Shown: one piece after another, positions 9,858 through 21,396 of the stretch
Position numbering within the stretch: position 1 is the first letter of the stretch
Layout: each line of letters opens with the position of its first letter
Origin: Sipunculus nudus
Taxonomy: Eukaryota; Annelida; Sipuncula; Golfingiida; Sipunculidae
DNA: 64,000 nt
Direction: 5' to 3'
Assembly: GCA_026874595.1 (NCBI GenBank)
Contig: CM049310.1
Span: 18,700,058-18,764,057, forward strand
The notes under the pieces: generated by a model
The model's database searches: none
The model's input: the letters and a program-made list of their open reading frames with translations, nothing else
What the model was told of the DNA's origin: nothing
Position numbers and translations under genes: made by a program

Positions 9858-10619
9858 TGATACAATGTGGGGTCGGGGATGTCCCCACACTGTATCACAA
9901 GCAGTTGCTGATGCGCGTGGCTGACAATGTTCCAAGACCAATTTGATGATAGAAGCCTTTATTCACAGGACAGAGTCTGGGCCAGTCTTTGCTGGGGCCC
10001 TGCAGTGCCCAGCTAGACATGGTCCCTCTCTCTCTCTCTCTGAGAGAGCCGCCCAGTCTCCCTGACTCACTCTCTCTCTCTCTCTCTCTCTGACTCTCTG
10101 TGTGCACTACAGATAGTTTTGTTACAGAGCTTTCACGTGACATATGAGATGTACATATCCATATTTCTGCATTTCGTCATAAAAGCTAAACCTCATTGGA
10201 TGACCCAAAGTAGGTCACAATTACATCAGAGTTATAAGTGTTCCTCCTACTTTCGTGAGATCTGATTCGACAAAAGTTCTATGGAAAATCCCAAGTCTGA
10301 CCTGACATGCATCCAGTTATAGACTGACCTACAGTGCTATTTCCAAACTCGTATAAACATAATCTGCCTGCCTCATCATAGAAACCAATTTAGAGCTAAT
10401 TTTTGAGAGTACATTTAGGCTTTACAAACATACTGAATTATCATTAGATACTTGGTTGTCTGATGAACATTAATTTCCTTTGGCTCTGTCTGAATATCGG
10501 AACAGACTGAAACCAAGATTGATTTTTATTTGCCTCTAAAGTAAGTTTTAGATGAAATATTAAAATATTCCTTTAAATATATGTCAAGTCACATATACAC
10601 CCTTTCCTACTCCATAACA
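9858..10619 (-). repeat. LTR (5' LTR in element orientation)
   Basis: This is the partner of the LTR at 6224-6985, the same 762-bp length with two visible differences. It carries the same edge hairpin (9858 onward), (CT)n tract and minus-strand AATAAA. The ATAC duplication follows immediately and coincides with the left edge of the mariner-type MITE. Confidence 0.9.
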
Positions 10620-10622
10620 ATA

Positions 10623-12841
10623 CAGTCAAACCTGTCTTAAGCCCTGTTCCCACTTTCACGAATATGACGCCGAATCTCCATGAACATGCATCATTAAAAT
10701 TTGTAGGGAAGATGTGGGAGTGTCGTAGATGATGTCTTGAACATTCGGTATTGTTCGTAGCGAGGTCTTGAGCACTCAGAATTTGTGGCGCTATTTTTGA
10801 AATGTTCAAAAATTAAGCTTTGTCGTCACAAGTCGTAGCTAAGTCGTAACAGTTTCTTGGTAAGTCGTATGAGAGTCTTCATTATTCTTGTAAATTCGTG
10901 ATGTAAAACAATGTCACGAATGCTCACGAAGGACAATGACATCGACACGACTTCAACACGACTACAATACGACTACCACAAGAACCTCTCAAGAGAGAGT
11001 CACGTTCATAAAGCCCCTTCCTACTTCCACGAATTTGGTGACGAATCATCAAGAACTGACATCATAAATTTTATTTTCTTAGTGATTTTTAACTTCTTAC
11101 AAACCAATGAGGAATAAGGTTTAGAAGTAAGAACACTGTGTAGATTTGTAAATTTGTTTTAAAGAAGATTTGAATTGTGGTTATTGGTTCCAACTAAATT
11201 TGAACTAAAATAATTTGAAGAAGCTGAATCAAATTACGTTTCCTTTGTAATTTGTAACTTCTTTGTAAACAAACAAGGAAGTTTTTGCAGTGAATAAACC
11301 ATGTAGTTTAGTAAATTTGTTTTAAAGAAATTTTTTTATCGTGGATATTGGTTGACAAAATAAATTTGAACCAAAACAGTTTAAAGAAGCTGAATATATT
11401 ATACAGTTTCGTCATACTTAAACATATGGTCAATATTATATATTATGAATTTCCTAATTTACTATGGGAGAATGAACTGAGCCTAACACAAATTTATATT
11501 AACAGAATCTTATATCACACTGAGAGCTGAATCAATAAGATATTTTAACCAATATTTTGAGAGTACAGATATTTTACATCCGATTAAGACGGTCGTCTAC
11601 TTGGACTTAAAGAAGTTAACGTCGTATTTGCCACCACATAAGTCGTAATTGTCTAATTACTCAAATCAAATGAGACATATTATTAGTGTTTTAAACTGGA
11701 TAACTTTTGTCAAATTATAATATCTGGAGAAGTTGAGTAAAGTGTTGTTATGGTGTCCTTTTACTAATATCGTCTTCTTTGTGACATTACAATAGCTATA
11801 TATCACATATATAGCTATCTAACAATCCGTAGCAAAATTGAATGATTGTAGGAGTATCGTCCACAAGTCACAGATCAATTGTGGAAATATCGTACCAATA
11901 TCTTAGATGTCGTCACAGAGCCGTGAACATTCTTAAAAGTCTCCTATCATATCGTGTTGGCTTCGTGTCACTGTCGTAGCCATTCGTACTGGCATTGTAC
12001 TCCTTTCGTACAATATCGTGGTCATGATGGAATTTTTATCACTCGACAGGCCGATTGGCCACGAATCGCCATGAATTCAACATCGTAGCGATTCGGCGTC
12101 AAATTCGTGAAAGTGGGAACGGGGCTTAATGCAACCACCCAAGGGACTGGGCGAGGTAATCGTAATAGACAGGTGGTCGTATATGACAGGTTCTGAACAT
12201 TAGGAACTGTACAAATCTAGCTGACTTGTATGACGGAAATATACATATTAGACCATCTTTATGACTATAAATAAAAACATATTTGCAGAAGGGAACAATC
12301 TTGGTGTTACGTGTATTTTGTAATTGCACACAAATGTACATTACTTATCTGTGTAATATGATGTAATGCACTGAATAGATCAAAGACAGATCTCAGAGGC
12401 ACAGATCAAAGATGAACTTCGGGGTACCTCCATTCATGTGGATTAGGTCGTGTGAGCCAGACACGTTGCCCGCCTGGGGCTCCAGGCCCAGGTTCGGCCC
12501 AGGGTCCCAATAAACACCAGACTGTGCTCCGTACACATGCACACCAGTAAAACAAACAACAGCGGTGCAAGTGACTGCAACTTCACGCATGGTCAACCAA
12601 CCGACTGGTTAGCGCTGGTCATGAGTAGCACAAAGAGTGCCCGCATTAGGCAGGTCAGTTGATTAATAATATGTCACTTTGGTCATGAAAAACTGCCCGT
12701 AATCCATAATAGCCAGGTGGTCGTATTTCACAGGTTTTATCTATAGATAATATAACGTAATTTCAAAAAGGACTGATATCTAGTGGTCTTAATAGCCATG
12801 TGCCCGCATTTCACAGGTGGTCGTTCTGACAGGTTGGACTG
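10623..12841. mobile_element. Tc1/mariner-type MITE, interrupted
   Basis: Terminal inverted repeats CAGTCAAACCTGTC and GACAGGTTGGACTG are flanked by TA (10621-10622 and 12842-12843). Without its insert the element is about 730 bp. The remaining part (12126-12841) repeats words such as AGGTGGTCGTAT. The subregion 12420-12600 is richer in G+C and contains a 67-codon minus-strand frame that I do not recognise. No transposase is visible. Confidence 0.78.
10641..12125. mobile_element. piggyBac-like non-autonomous element (TTAA)
   Basis: This 1485-bp element is flanked by TTAA on both sides (10637-10640, 12126-12129). Its terminal inverted repeats, GCCCTGTTCCCACTTTCACG... and ...CGTGAAAGTGGGAACGGGGC, match over about 36 bp with two differences. 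A third, diverged TIR-like word (GCCCCTTCCTACTTCCACGA) sits inside near 11013, and CGTAG/ACGAC words are frequent near both ends. No transposase frame is present. TTAA specificity points to the piggyBac superfamily. The first TIR base is G rather than the usual C. Confidence 0.78.
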
Positions 12842-12879
12842 TATAGCCTTTTTGTATGCAGTTAGCTCAGCTAAAAATG

Positions 12880-13995
12880 ACAATGCACATTTTTAAAGGA
12901 CATCCCTGGATGTCAAAACAGAAGATTCTAGGTCCAACAGTGAAGTTTTGTACCCTGTCTGACTGCCCAGGTGCTTAAAATGGTTTTGGCCAGTAATATA
13001 GGTCACAATGACTTAATTTAAGGTTTCCATGGAGATTGCCCAAGGTGTTTTGGCCGGTGTTATGCAAAATATAGGTCACCATGACCTAATTTCAGGTTTC
13101 CATGGAGATTGCCAAAGATGTTTCGGCTGGTAGCACGCAAAATATAGGTCACCATGACCTAATTTCAGGTATCCATGAAGTTTGTCCAAGACTTCCCTGT
13201 ATATTACATAAAAACATTCTAGGGTTAGCAGATACAAATTTTGCCCATCTGACTTTCAGTGTGCTAAAAATTATGTTTTTGGCCCATAGTTCACAAAATA
13301 TAGGTCACTATGACCTAAATTCAGGTTTCCATGCAGATTTTATGTTAAATTTTATGTTAGAAGATTCTGGGCCTAGGGAATACAATTTGTGCCCCGTCTG
13401 ACTGACTGGTTGCTCAAAATCATGTTTTCAGCCTGTAGTTCACATAATATAGGTCACCATGATCTTGTTTCAGGTTTCAAAGGAGATTGGCCTAGGACCT
13501 CCCTGGATGTACAGTCAGCAGTTTCTAGGTCTTATGGTTACAAATTGTGCCGTGTTAATGGATGAACTGCTTCATCTGAAGGTCTCAAAAATAGAGAAAA
13601 AATGTATAAAACTTAGTAATAATATAGGTGGAACCATTAGTCTTCAAGAAATGATGGAACTCTCAAAGCTTAATAGATATGAAAAGAATCATGGTGATCA
13701 AAGCATTAGTTATTTAGAATTTGGAACTTTTGTTTCAAATTTTAATTATTCTGGGGGGGGGGTATTAACAAGCCCCACAGCTCGAAGAATAAAGGTCATA
13801 GTGACCTTATTTATGGTTTCCAAGGAGATTTTTTAAATGCACCTCCATGGATATTCAGTTAGAAGTTTCTAGGTCCAGCAGTTACAATTTTTGCCCTGTT
13901 AACGGACAGACAGAAGGACAGAGAGATAAATGATGGACAGAGAGTGATAGTTACAGCTCCGATGACTTTCAGTCAGCTGAGCTAAAAACCTGTGG
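12880..13995 (+). repeat. CAGCTGAG-family repeat with tandem TAGGTCACCATGACCTAA core
   Basis: Several copies of a core word, AATATAGGTCACCATGACCTAA followed by TTTCAGGTTTCCATGGAGA, lie between 12970 and 13820. They are spaced irregularly at 110-180 bp. The right end has an ACAGACAGAAGGACAGA microsatellite followed by the shared terminus CAGTCAGCTGAGCTAAAAA at about 13972-13990. A G-run interrupts it at 13752-13760. The partial reading frames inside it are not genes. Confidence 0.7.
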
Positions 13996-14162
13996 AAAAC
14001 ACTGTAAAGTAATTAGCCTCAAAATTTAAAATTAATGTAGTCAACAGTTCCAAGGTAAACAAAATGATTTACATCACATGGTAATTGATTACAATTACTG
14101 ATTATGATTACCCCATGTCTGGTTATGAGAAGACATAACACAAAACACCATAATTACCACAA

Positions 14163-17100
14163 ATCAAGTCCTACAGGCCTAATGCCAACCTGTGCAATGG
14201 TTTATACACCAGGTATAATGCTTCAATGCTGGACCATTACTTTTCAAGTAGGCCTACATGTCTTGTATAAGATGAAGGTATCAGGGATGTATACATATGC
14301 CCAATTTCAGGCTGATATCCCCTCCTCAGAAATAAGCAGGGACATACACTTTGCAAAAATTATGGTGGGTGGCACCACCAGTCTTGTATACGACAAAGAT
14401 TTCCAATATGTATAAATATGCCCAATTTCAGGCTGATATATCAAATTCCTCTGGAGAAATAAGCAGGCACATACATTGTGCTAAAGTCTTTGTAGGTGGC
14501 TACATCTGTCTTGTGACAGAGAAAGCCATCAAATATGCATAGACATCTCAAAATATCAGGCCAATATATCAAACTTCTCTTGAGTTTGATGCACTGGGCT
14601 GACCAGGCTTAGGTGAGGAAGGCAGTTGCCCAGAGTGATCTATGACAAATCGCTGGCTCAAGCTACAGCACTGAGGGAACTCTTGGTATGCACCTGGCTA
14701 GACTGAGTGAACTTTTGAACTGTACCTGGCTGCACTGAGTGATACAGTTGCCAGTCTGCCAAAGCTATAAATAGATCCAGGCTGACCTTTGGCCTGTTGC
14801 CAAATCTGGATTAGTTGGCAATCTGCCAAGCTATTTAACCTGAAATCTAAATGTCTAGTGGCATGATGTAATAGATGCTGATAAACTGGTGCCAGGATAT
14901 ATGTAACTGCTTCAAACAGCTAACATATATGGTAAAATGACTCAATTCAATCTCCATAATTCAGCCAAAAATCATTCATGTAGAACCATTAATGACAATT
15001 ATTATAAGAATTATTGTGGGGATTATTCTTGTAAAATAATAAACTAATTGGCTTCAGTAGTGTCAGTCCAAAAACATTTTGTAGGTTTATAACTCATATA
15101 GGAAGATACAGCAAACCGGCTAAGTTCAGCTTCCTGTAACTCAGCCAAAAGCACTGAACCAAAACCATTTGAACAAACTTGAATTATCAAAATCTAAGGA
15201 TAATTAATAAGTGAGATTTAAGAATTTGGCCCAGTGGTTTTTTTGAGAATATCTTTCTAGCCACTGAGCTAAAATGGGCTGCTTTGGCATATGACTAAAT
15301 TCAGCTTCCCATAACTCAGCCAAAAGTCACTAAACAGAGACCATTTGAACAAACTTCATAAAGCACTACCCTAGGATAATTTCTGTGCGATATTAAACAA
15401 TTTGGTTTCTGAGAAGAAGTTCTCTGTAGCCCTCAGTATGATGCAGGCACTGATGACCCCCTTTAAAAAAGGCCTATGCAGGTGGCACCACCAATACCTC
15501 AATTTCAGATATGACTCAAGTGACCAACATTGGCAAATGTGGTGATGATAGGTCCAGCTTTTCTGAGATTGAAATTTTAGTATTATTTTTTGGACAGATG
15601 ACCAAGTTCAACTTCCTGTAACTCCGCCGAAAATCACTGAAATGGAAAGATTCGAACAAACTTTTGAGATTTTGTTCCTGGTATTATTTCTCTGGAATAT
15701 TGGACAATTTGGCTGGATGGTTTCGGAGAAGAAGATTTTTAAAGGTTTTCAAGGTTTTTTCCTATAAAATCTAAGTACATGCAGATAGCCAAACTAGTGG
15801 CCCATGGGCCATGACGCTCAGCTGAATGTCAGGAATGTTGAACAATGAGCAAAATGACTGGCTGAGTGCAAAAAAATCATGAATTTTGTGAAGAGTCCTT
15901 AGAAAAGGGTTTAAGTGGGCTTTTGGACAGATGACCACTTCATTTGAAGGTCTCATAAATAGAAAAAAAAAAGTGTAAAAATTTGAAAAAATACAGGAAG
16001 TGCCACTGGTCTGCAGGAACTGATGAACACTCTATGATCAATATATATCAAAAGAATCATGGCTATCAATGCATCAGTTAATCATATACTGGAAATTTTG
16101 TATCACATTTTGCATTATTCTGGGGGGTACTTCAGAGCCCCTACAGCTTGAAGGATATGGGTATGATTATTTGGGGGAAGGTGGAGGGGGGGGGGGAGGG
16201 AATTATGAGCCAAACAACTAACAGAGACCTAACTTCAAATTTCCAAGAAGATTTTTCATGGACATCCCTAGATGTCAAGTATAAAGATTCTAGGTCAAGG
16301 GGTTACCAATTGTGCCCTGTTACAAGATGAGGCTTAATTTGAAGGTCTAAAAATAGATAAAAACAAGGATATTTGCCTAGAACCTTCCAGGATATTGTGT
16401 TAGATGATTCCAAGCCTGACAGATATGATTTGTGCCCATCTGACATTCAGGGTGCTCAAAAATCATGTTTTCAGCCTGTAGGTCACAAAATATACATCAT
16501 CATGACCTAATTTCAGGATTACAAGGAGATTTGCCTAGGAACTCCCTGGATGTAAAGTTAGAAGTTTCTAGGTCTAACGGTTATGATTTGTGCCCTGTTA
16601 ACGGCCAGACTGATGCCGAACAAAGGGTGATCGCTATAGCTCAGATGACTTACAGTCAGCTGAGCTAAAAATTGAAAAAATACAGGTGGCACCACCAGAC
16701 TGAAGAAACTGATGAAACATTCCATGATCAATATCCATGCAAAGAATCATGGTGATTAATGCAATAGTTGTTCAGGTACTTGAGCTTTTGTATAAAATTT
16801 TCCATTATTCTGGCGGGTACTTTGGAGCCCCATAGCTCAAAGTTTATGGGTAACAGAGACCTAATTTCAGGTTTCCATAGACACTTTTCATGGGTCTCCC
16901 AGCATGTCAACAGAGAAGATTCTAGGTCCAGTCATTATGATTTGTGCCCTGTTAACAGATGACTGCATCTTAAGAGGTCTCAAAAATAGAGAAAAACATT
17001 TCTAAGAAACAAAAAATTACAGGTGGCGCCACCAGACTGCAGAAACTGATGAAAAGTTTCATGATCAATATCCAAGGAAAAAATCATGGTGATCAATGCA

Positions 17101-18194
17101 ATAGTTGTTCAGATATTCGAGCTTTTGTATCAAATTTTCCATAATTCTGGGGGTACTTTGGAGGCCCATAGCTCAGAGGTTATGGGTAAAAGAGACCTAA
17201 TTTCAGGTTTCCACAGAGACTTTTTATGGGCCTCCCTGCATGTCACGAGAGAAGATTCTAGGTCCAGTCATTATGATTTTTGCCCTGTTAACAGATGACC
17301 ACATCTTAAGGTCTCAAAAATAGAGAAAAACATTTGTAAGAAACAAAAAAATACAGGTGGCGCCACCAGACTGCAGAAACTGATGAAACATTCCATGATC
17401 AATATCCATGCAAAAAATCATGGTGATTAATACAATAGTTGTTCAGATACTTGAGCTTTTGTATAAAATTTTCCATTATTCTGGGGGCTACTTCAGAACC
17501 CCATAGCTCAGAGGTCATGGGTACGAGAGACCTAATTTCGCGTTTCCACAGAGACTTTTCATGGGCCACCCCGCAGGTCAAGTGAGAAGCTTCTAGGTCC
17601 AGTCTTTACGATTTGTGCCCTGTTTACAGATGACCACTTCTTAAGAGGTCTCAAAAATAGAGAAAAAAATTCGTAAAAATCGAAAAAATATAGGTGGGGC
17701 CACCAGACTGCAGAAACTGATGAAACACTCCATGATCAATATCCATGCAAAAAATCATGGTGATCACTGCATTAGTTATTCAGATAATTGAGCTTTTGTA
17801 TCAAATTTTCCATTATTCTAGGAGGTACTTTGGAGCCCCATAGCTCGAAGAATATGGGTAACAGAGACCTAATTTCAGGTTTCCAAGGAGATTTTTTATG
17901 AACCTCTCAGGATGTCAAGTAACAAGATTCTAGGTCCAGCAGTTACAGTTTGTGCCCTGTTTACGGCCGGACGGCCAGACGGACGAGGGACAAAGAGTGA
18001 TCGCTATAGCTCAGATGACTTACAGTCAGCTGAGCTAAAAATAAACAAAATCCGATAGAGTTTTTTAGATGACTGATTTTTTGCATAAAGTTTGGTGATG
18101 CTAGCTCCTCCCAAATTTTTTTTGATATTATGGGCTAACATACAGACGCCGCAAGATGAGGCACCATCGCATAAGCTCACAGGTTCGCTAAAAA
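14163..18194 (+). mobile_element. Large Helentron-like repeat, AACCTGTG/CACAGGTT family
   Basis: The left end reads TCAAGTCCTACAGGCC then TAATGCCAACCTGTGC. The right end reads CGCATAAGCTCACAGGTTCGCTAAAAA. The 8-bp words AACCTGTG and CACAGGTT form subterminal inverted repeats. Other copies in this window are at 39720, 59428 and 62100. The body repeats CCATAACTCAGCCAAAA...TTTGAACAAACTT modules of about 330 bp. This copy is split by a second element (15793-18041). The host sequence resumes after it with CCGATAGAG..., as in the intact copy near 43100. Confidence 0.65.
15793..18041 (+). mobile_element. CAGCTGAG-family repeat with ~335-bp tandem core, nested
   Basis: The left end reads ACTAGTGGCCCATGGGCCAT followed by GACGCTCAGCTGAATG. 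The right end is GACTTACAGTCAGCTGAGCT then AAAAA. The 10-bp words GCTCAGCTGA and TCAGCTGAGC are subterminal inverted repeats. Inside are about four units of ~335 bp that start GGTGGCGCCACCAGACTGCA (16684, 17023, 17355, 17695), plus an internal right end at about 16650-16670. Each unit ends in a CTAGGTCCAG...TTTGTGCCCTGTTAAC stretch. Frames of 60-70 codons on both strands repeat from unit to unit and are not genes. Confidence 0.7.
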
Positions 18195-18243
18195 TCTCTC
18201 CTTTTTCCTACATCACATGAGTCAAATAAACAAGAATACTTAC

Positions 18244-18382
18244 AGACAAGGCAGGGGAGCTTTGAGTTGTGCCACCTTGTGCTTCCATCTGATGGACACA
18301 TTCTGTACCAGATGTCCCACTTGTGCCACTCTCTGTGGTTGCTTGATTATTACAAGTTTTGCAAGTCCCTGAACTTCCAGAA
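18244..18382 (-). CDS. Linker exon joining the DUS1L and TRMT10B parts (Ser/Thr/Gly-rich)
   Basis: This 139-bp candidate exon lies between a good acceptor (CGTTATTTGTAG|TTCTGG) and a strong donor (TTGTCT|GTAAGT). It is open in the one frame that continues the split Ser codon (AG|T) from the exon at 21397. It ends in phase 0, as required by the exon at 4856. It encodes SGSSGTCKTCNNQATTES then a Ser/Thr/Gly-rich stretch ending TTQSSPALS. No domain is recognisable. The ending PALS|KNVERK resembles WCS|KNVQRK of human TRMT10B, while CKTCNNQ could be a relic of the CxxC of the DUS1L tail. Composition is low complexity, so the call rests on splice signals and phase. Confidence 0.6.
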
Positions 18383-21300
18383 CTACAAATAACGATTAAG
18401 GGTTAATGCAAAGAATTAAAGGGTTGAAGATTACAGGATTTGGTAATATTACTGGTATTAAAATCAGGTTGGATTTTTATTTTACATGCATAAATAGTTT
18501 AGACATGCTGGTCGGGTTTTTTTTCTTTAGAGCTGATTGAATAAAAGAATTCTGTTATTTGTTAACCTTTTGACAATTTTGTGTTTGAGACAGAGTTTAT
18601 TAACAGGATGATGACAGATAAAAGAACCAAGCTTTCTTGTGAAACCACCTGTGCTAGATTTTTTTTTTCTCTTGTTAATCACAGAATTTTACAACACTAA
18701 ATCATTTAAAGCTTAAAACACCGGGTGGTGCTGATGATCAGCTGTATTATCACATGGGTTTGGCAAAGAAATTGTGCCAGCCTCTTAGGCCATAATTATC
18801 TCTAGAACAATTTTTAAAAAGCAGTTTGCAATCTCCTGAGATAATATAGATGTGAGTGTTGACACCACACACTGAGGGCCAGAGAAGATGGACTTCACAA
18901 CAACATGACAAGGTCAGTCACTCCAAGAACAAATCAGATCATGGCAGGCCAATAAGGAGTTGACTGAGTTATGGTCATAATACCTAGGATATAATCTGAC
19001 AGATTTGTGCTGAAATGGGACACCTGTGAGCAACAGTTATGTGGTTATGATAAGCTGGAGGGGCATAACATATCAGGGGTGGATACCAAAACCCTGAACT
19101 CAACCTTAGTCAATTATTGAATTCCCAATCACACCCCTGGTATACATATGGTTACTGATTATATAGTGCAGTTTAAAAAAAATATTGATAAATATGTACT
19201 TGAATGACATAGAGTATCAATTAAGTGTACTCGCATTACAAAATCCTCAATTAGTATTATAAAACTTAATCAGGTTTCCTATAAAATTTTTAATTTAAAT
19301 TTCCAAGATTTTCCAAAGACAGATCTGTTTTAAGGGTTCTTATTTGGCCTTTTATACAAACTCTTTTTCATCTGATTCTCTCACAATTTTCTCTTAATTT
19401 TTTCATGTATATTACTTGTTTACATTTTTAACAATATCTGTTAACAGGATAAAGCATGTCATAGACCATAGCAAGCAATTACAGTAAAATACAAGGTGTT
19501 TCAAGGCCATTTTCAACATTAACTTCCTTTAAGCACTTTCAAGGCCTTGTAAATATATTAAATATTTTAAAGGATTTTTAGACATGTGGGAACCGAATGG
19601 TTAAAATATTATTACATATCAGCTGCAGTTACTGCTGTGTAAAAATGATATAGTATCAACACACAGACACTCAGAACATACACTTTAGTGACATGATCAG
19701 CACCTGGTATTTAAACTCCCAAGTAGCAGTTAAGAGTTCACTACTCTGCTATATTTATGAATATCCTGGGAATTACTGTCAGATCTAAAAATAACTTAAC
19801 TCAAGTACAGGGACCAGGTTTGAAGTGTCATTGTGCTATGCTTTGTAGACTACTCAGCTCTTGACATCTCTTTGGTGCATCCCCGAAAGTAAAATACAAA
19901 ACACATTGTGACAGGTTGTTTGAAGATGTTAGAACTGAAGGGGAAGGGGGAGAGTTATATCACTCATAACACATAACTCACACTCTGGTTTTGTCCAAAT
20001 CAACACTGACACACTCTTGTTTATCAACTATAAAGAAACGGATAAAAATTGTGATGGCAAAGAAAAGGTGACCCATGGGTCATGAGTCTCAGCTGACAAG
20101 CTATCAACACAAACTAATATTAACTACAGTGTACCTAAAGAAACTTTTTTTACATTCGCAAAACATTTATTTACCGCTGACAAGCAAAAATATTTTGAGT
20201 AAAATTCAGGATCTATCAAAAATGTGTTGTTTAGAAGTAGATTTATAAACAACATATTACTTTAAATTCAACAGCTTCTATCACAAAACATCAGATGTTG
20301 TAATATGGTAATATGGTGCCCCAAGTCTTAAGAGAACATACACTTATTTTGAGACTTGGTTCCTTTGATTGTAAAATTCTTAGCTTATACCCTGATCTAT
20401 TCTGTTAATCACATTTCTGGAGAACTGATTCAGCTTCTTTTCTTAGAATTAAGCATGACAACAGTGAATTATATTTGATTCAGGAAAATTATTTTGTTTC
20501 TATGATAAAAGATATTGGACTGGTGGGCAATATTTAATATAACTGCTCAAAGATCTTCTTCTCAAAAATGTGAGTAAAGTGTAAGTAAATGTTTAAACCT
20601 GATGGGATTGATGATATAACATATTCACCATACAGAGATCAAAGAGGATGTCAAATATTAAAACCATCCACAAAGTCATTGATATTCTTTACTTAAAATT
20701 AACCATTAAAAATAAAGGGTTACATATGTCATTCTCATGAATACAAATAAAAATTAGTTGAATATAGGTCATACTGGCCTTAAGTTTTAGTTTCCCAAAG
20801 GAACTCATATGCATCTGTTCAGGGGTCAAGTTTGAATTTTAAGTCACCAGTACAGATTATGATCTGTGTGCCCAAGTAACAAATGGATGGTAAGATGGGA
20901 AGGTGACGAACAGACAGAGGGCCTTTACTACAGCTCAGACAAGTTTCAAAATATCAGCAAAGACTCATAAAATGTAATATAAAATTGGCTTACTTCAGGT
21001 TTTTCTTATTTAATCATTTATATGCAATATTCTGTATATGCCTGTGTCAACAAACTTTCTGAGGAAAAGTGATGAAGTGATCAATAATGATATTATAAGA
21101 ACAGGCCATCACTTACATTAGAAAATTATAATTTTTTTTAAATACAAGATACATGAATGAACAATTACATAAATTTATATGTGAAATTAATTAAAAGCGA
21201 TTTAAAACACATGACAGTTGAATATTATTCATTCAAACAACTAAATTAAATTAATTACTAAACTCCGAGTGTGCTGTTGATTTTGCTGCTTGACTTATCT

Positions 21301-21396
21301 AATTCTTATTAAAGTATCAAATCAATGCTGGTTCCTGATTAAGACAGAACCGTTACTAATCACATGATGTCATTCTCAGCTATAATGATGTTTCAC
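18383..21396. other. Intron, mostly unique sequence
   Basis: A 3-kb intron between the exons at 21397 and 18244, AT-rich. Only short repeat traces are visible: a CCCATGGGTCATGAGTCTCAGCTGA left-end word at about 20070-20100, and an ATAGGTCATACTGGCC to ACAGACAGAGGG remnant at about 20760-20940. No Cys-rich exon is seen on the minus strand. Confidence 0.6.

Larger units (their letters stand above)
6224..10619 (-). mobile_element. Non-autonomous LTR retrotransposon, recent insertion
   Basis: Two 762-bp direct repeats (6224-6985 and 9858-10619) start TG and end CA. The element is flanked by a 4-bp duplication ATAC (6220-6223, 10620-10623). By eye I find two differences between the LTRs (about 6470 and 6704), so the insertion is young. 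Three signs put it on the minus strand: a primer-binding-like site next to the right LTR (9840-9854); an AATAAA signal inside each LTR just before a U5-like stretch; and a short purine tract (CCAGAGGGATA) beside the left LTR. The 2.9-kb interior has no reverse transcriptase, integrase or zinc-knuckle motif. Only short open frames at 9150-9720 remain, unrecognised and possibly gag-derived. Confidence 0.92.

Noticed and set aside
9150-9941. Overlapping minus-strand frames as a host exon or intact gag
   Set aside because: They lie inside the LTR element between PBS and interior. No gag zinc knuckle or homology is recognised and no single frame is complete.
12393-12596. 67-codon minus-strand frame in a GC-richer patch
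   Set aside because: It lies within the mariner-type MITE and resembles no known protein. No splice signals support it as a TRMT10B first exon.
16148-18000. Several 60-70 codon frames on both strands (for example 16728, 16768, 17086, 17399)
   Set aside because: The same frame recurs in each 335-bp repeat unit, which explains it as repeated DNA rather than genes.
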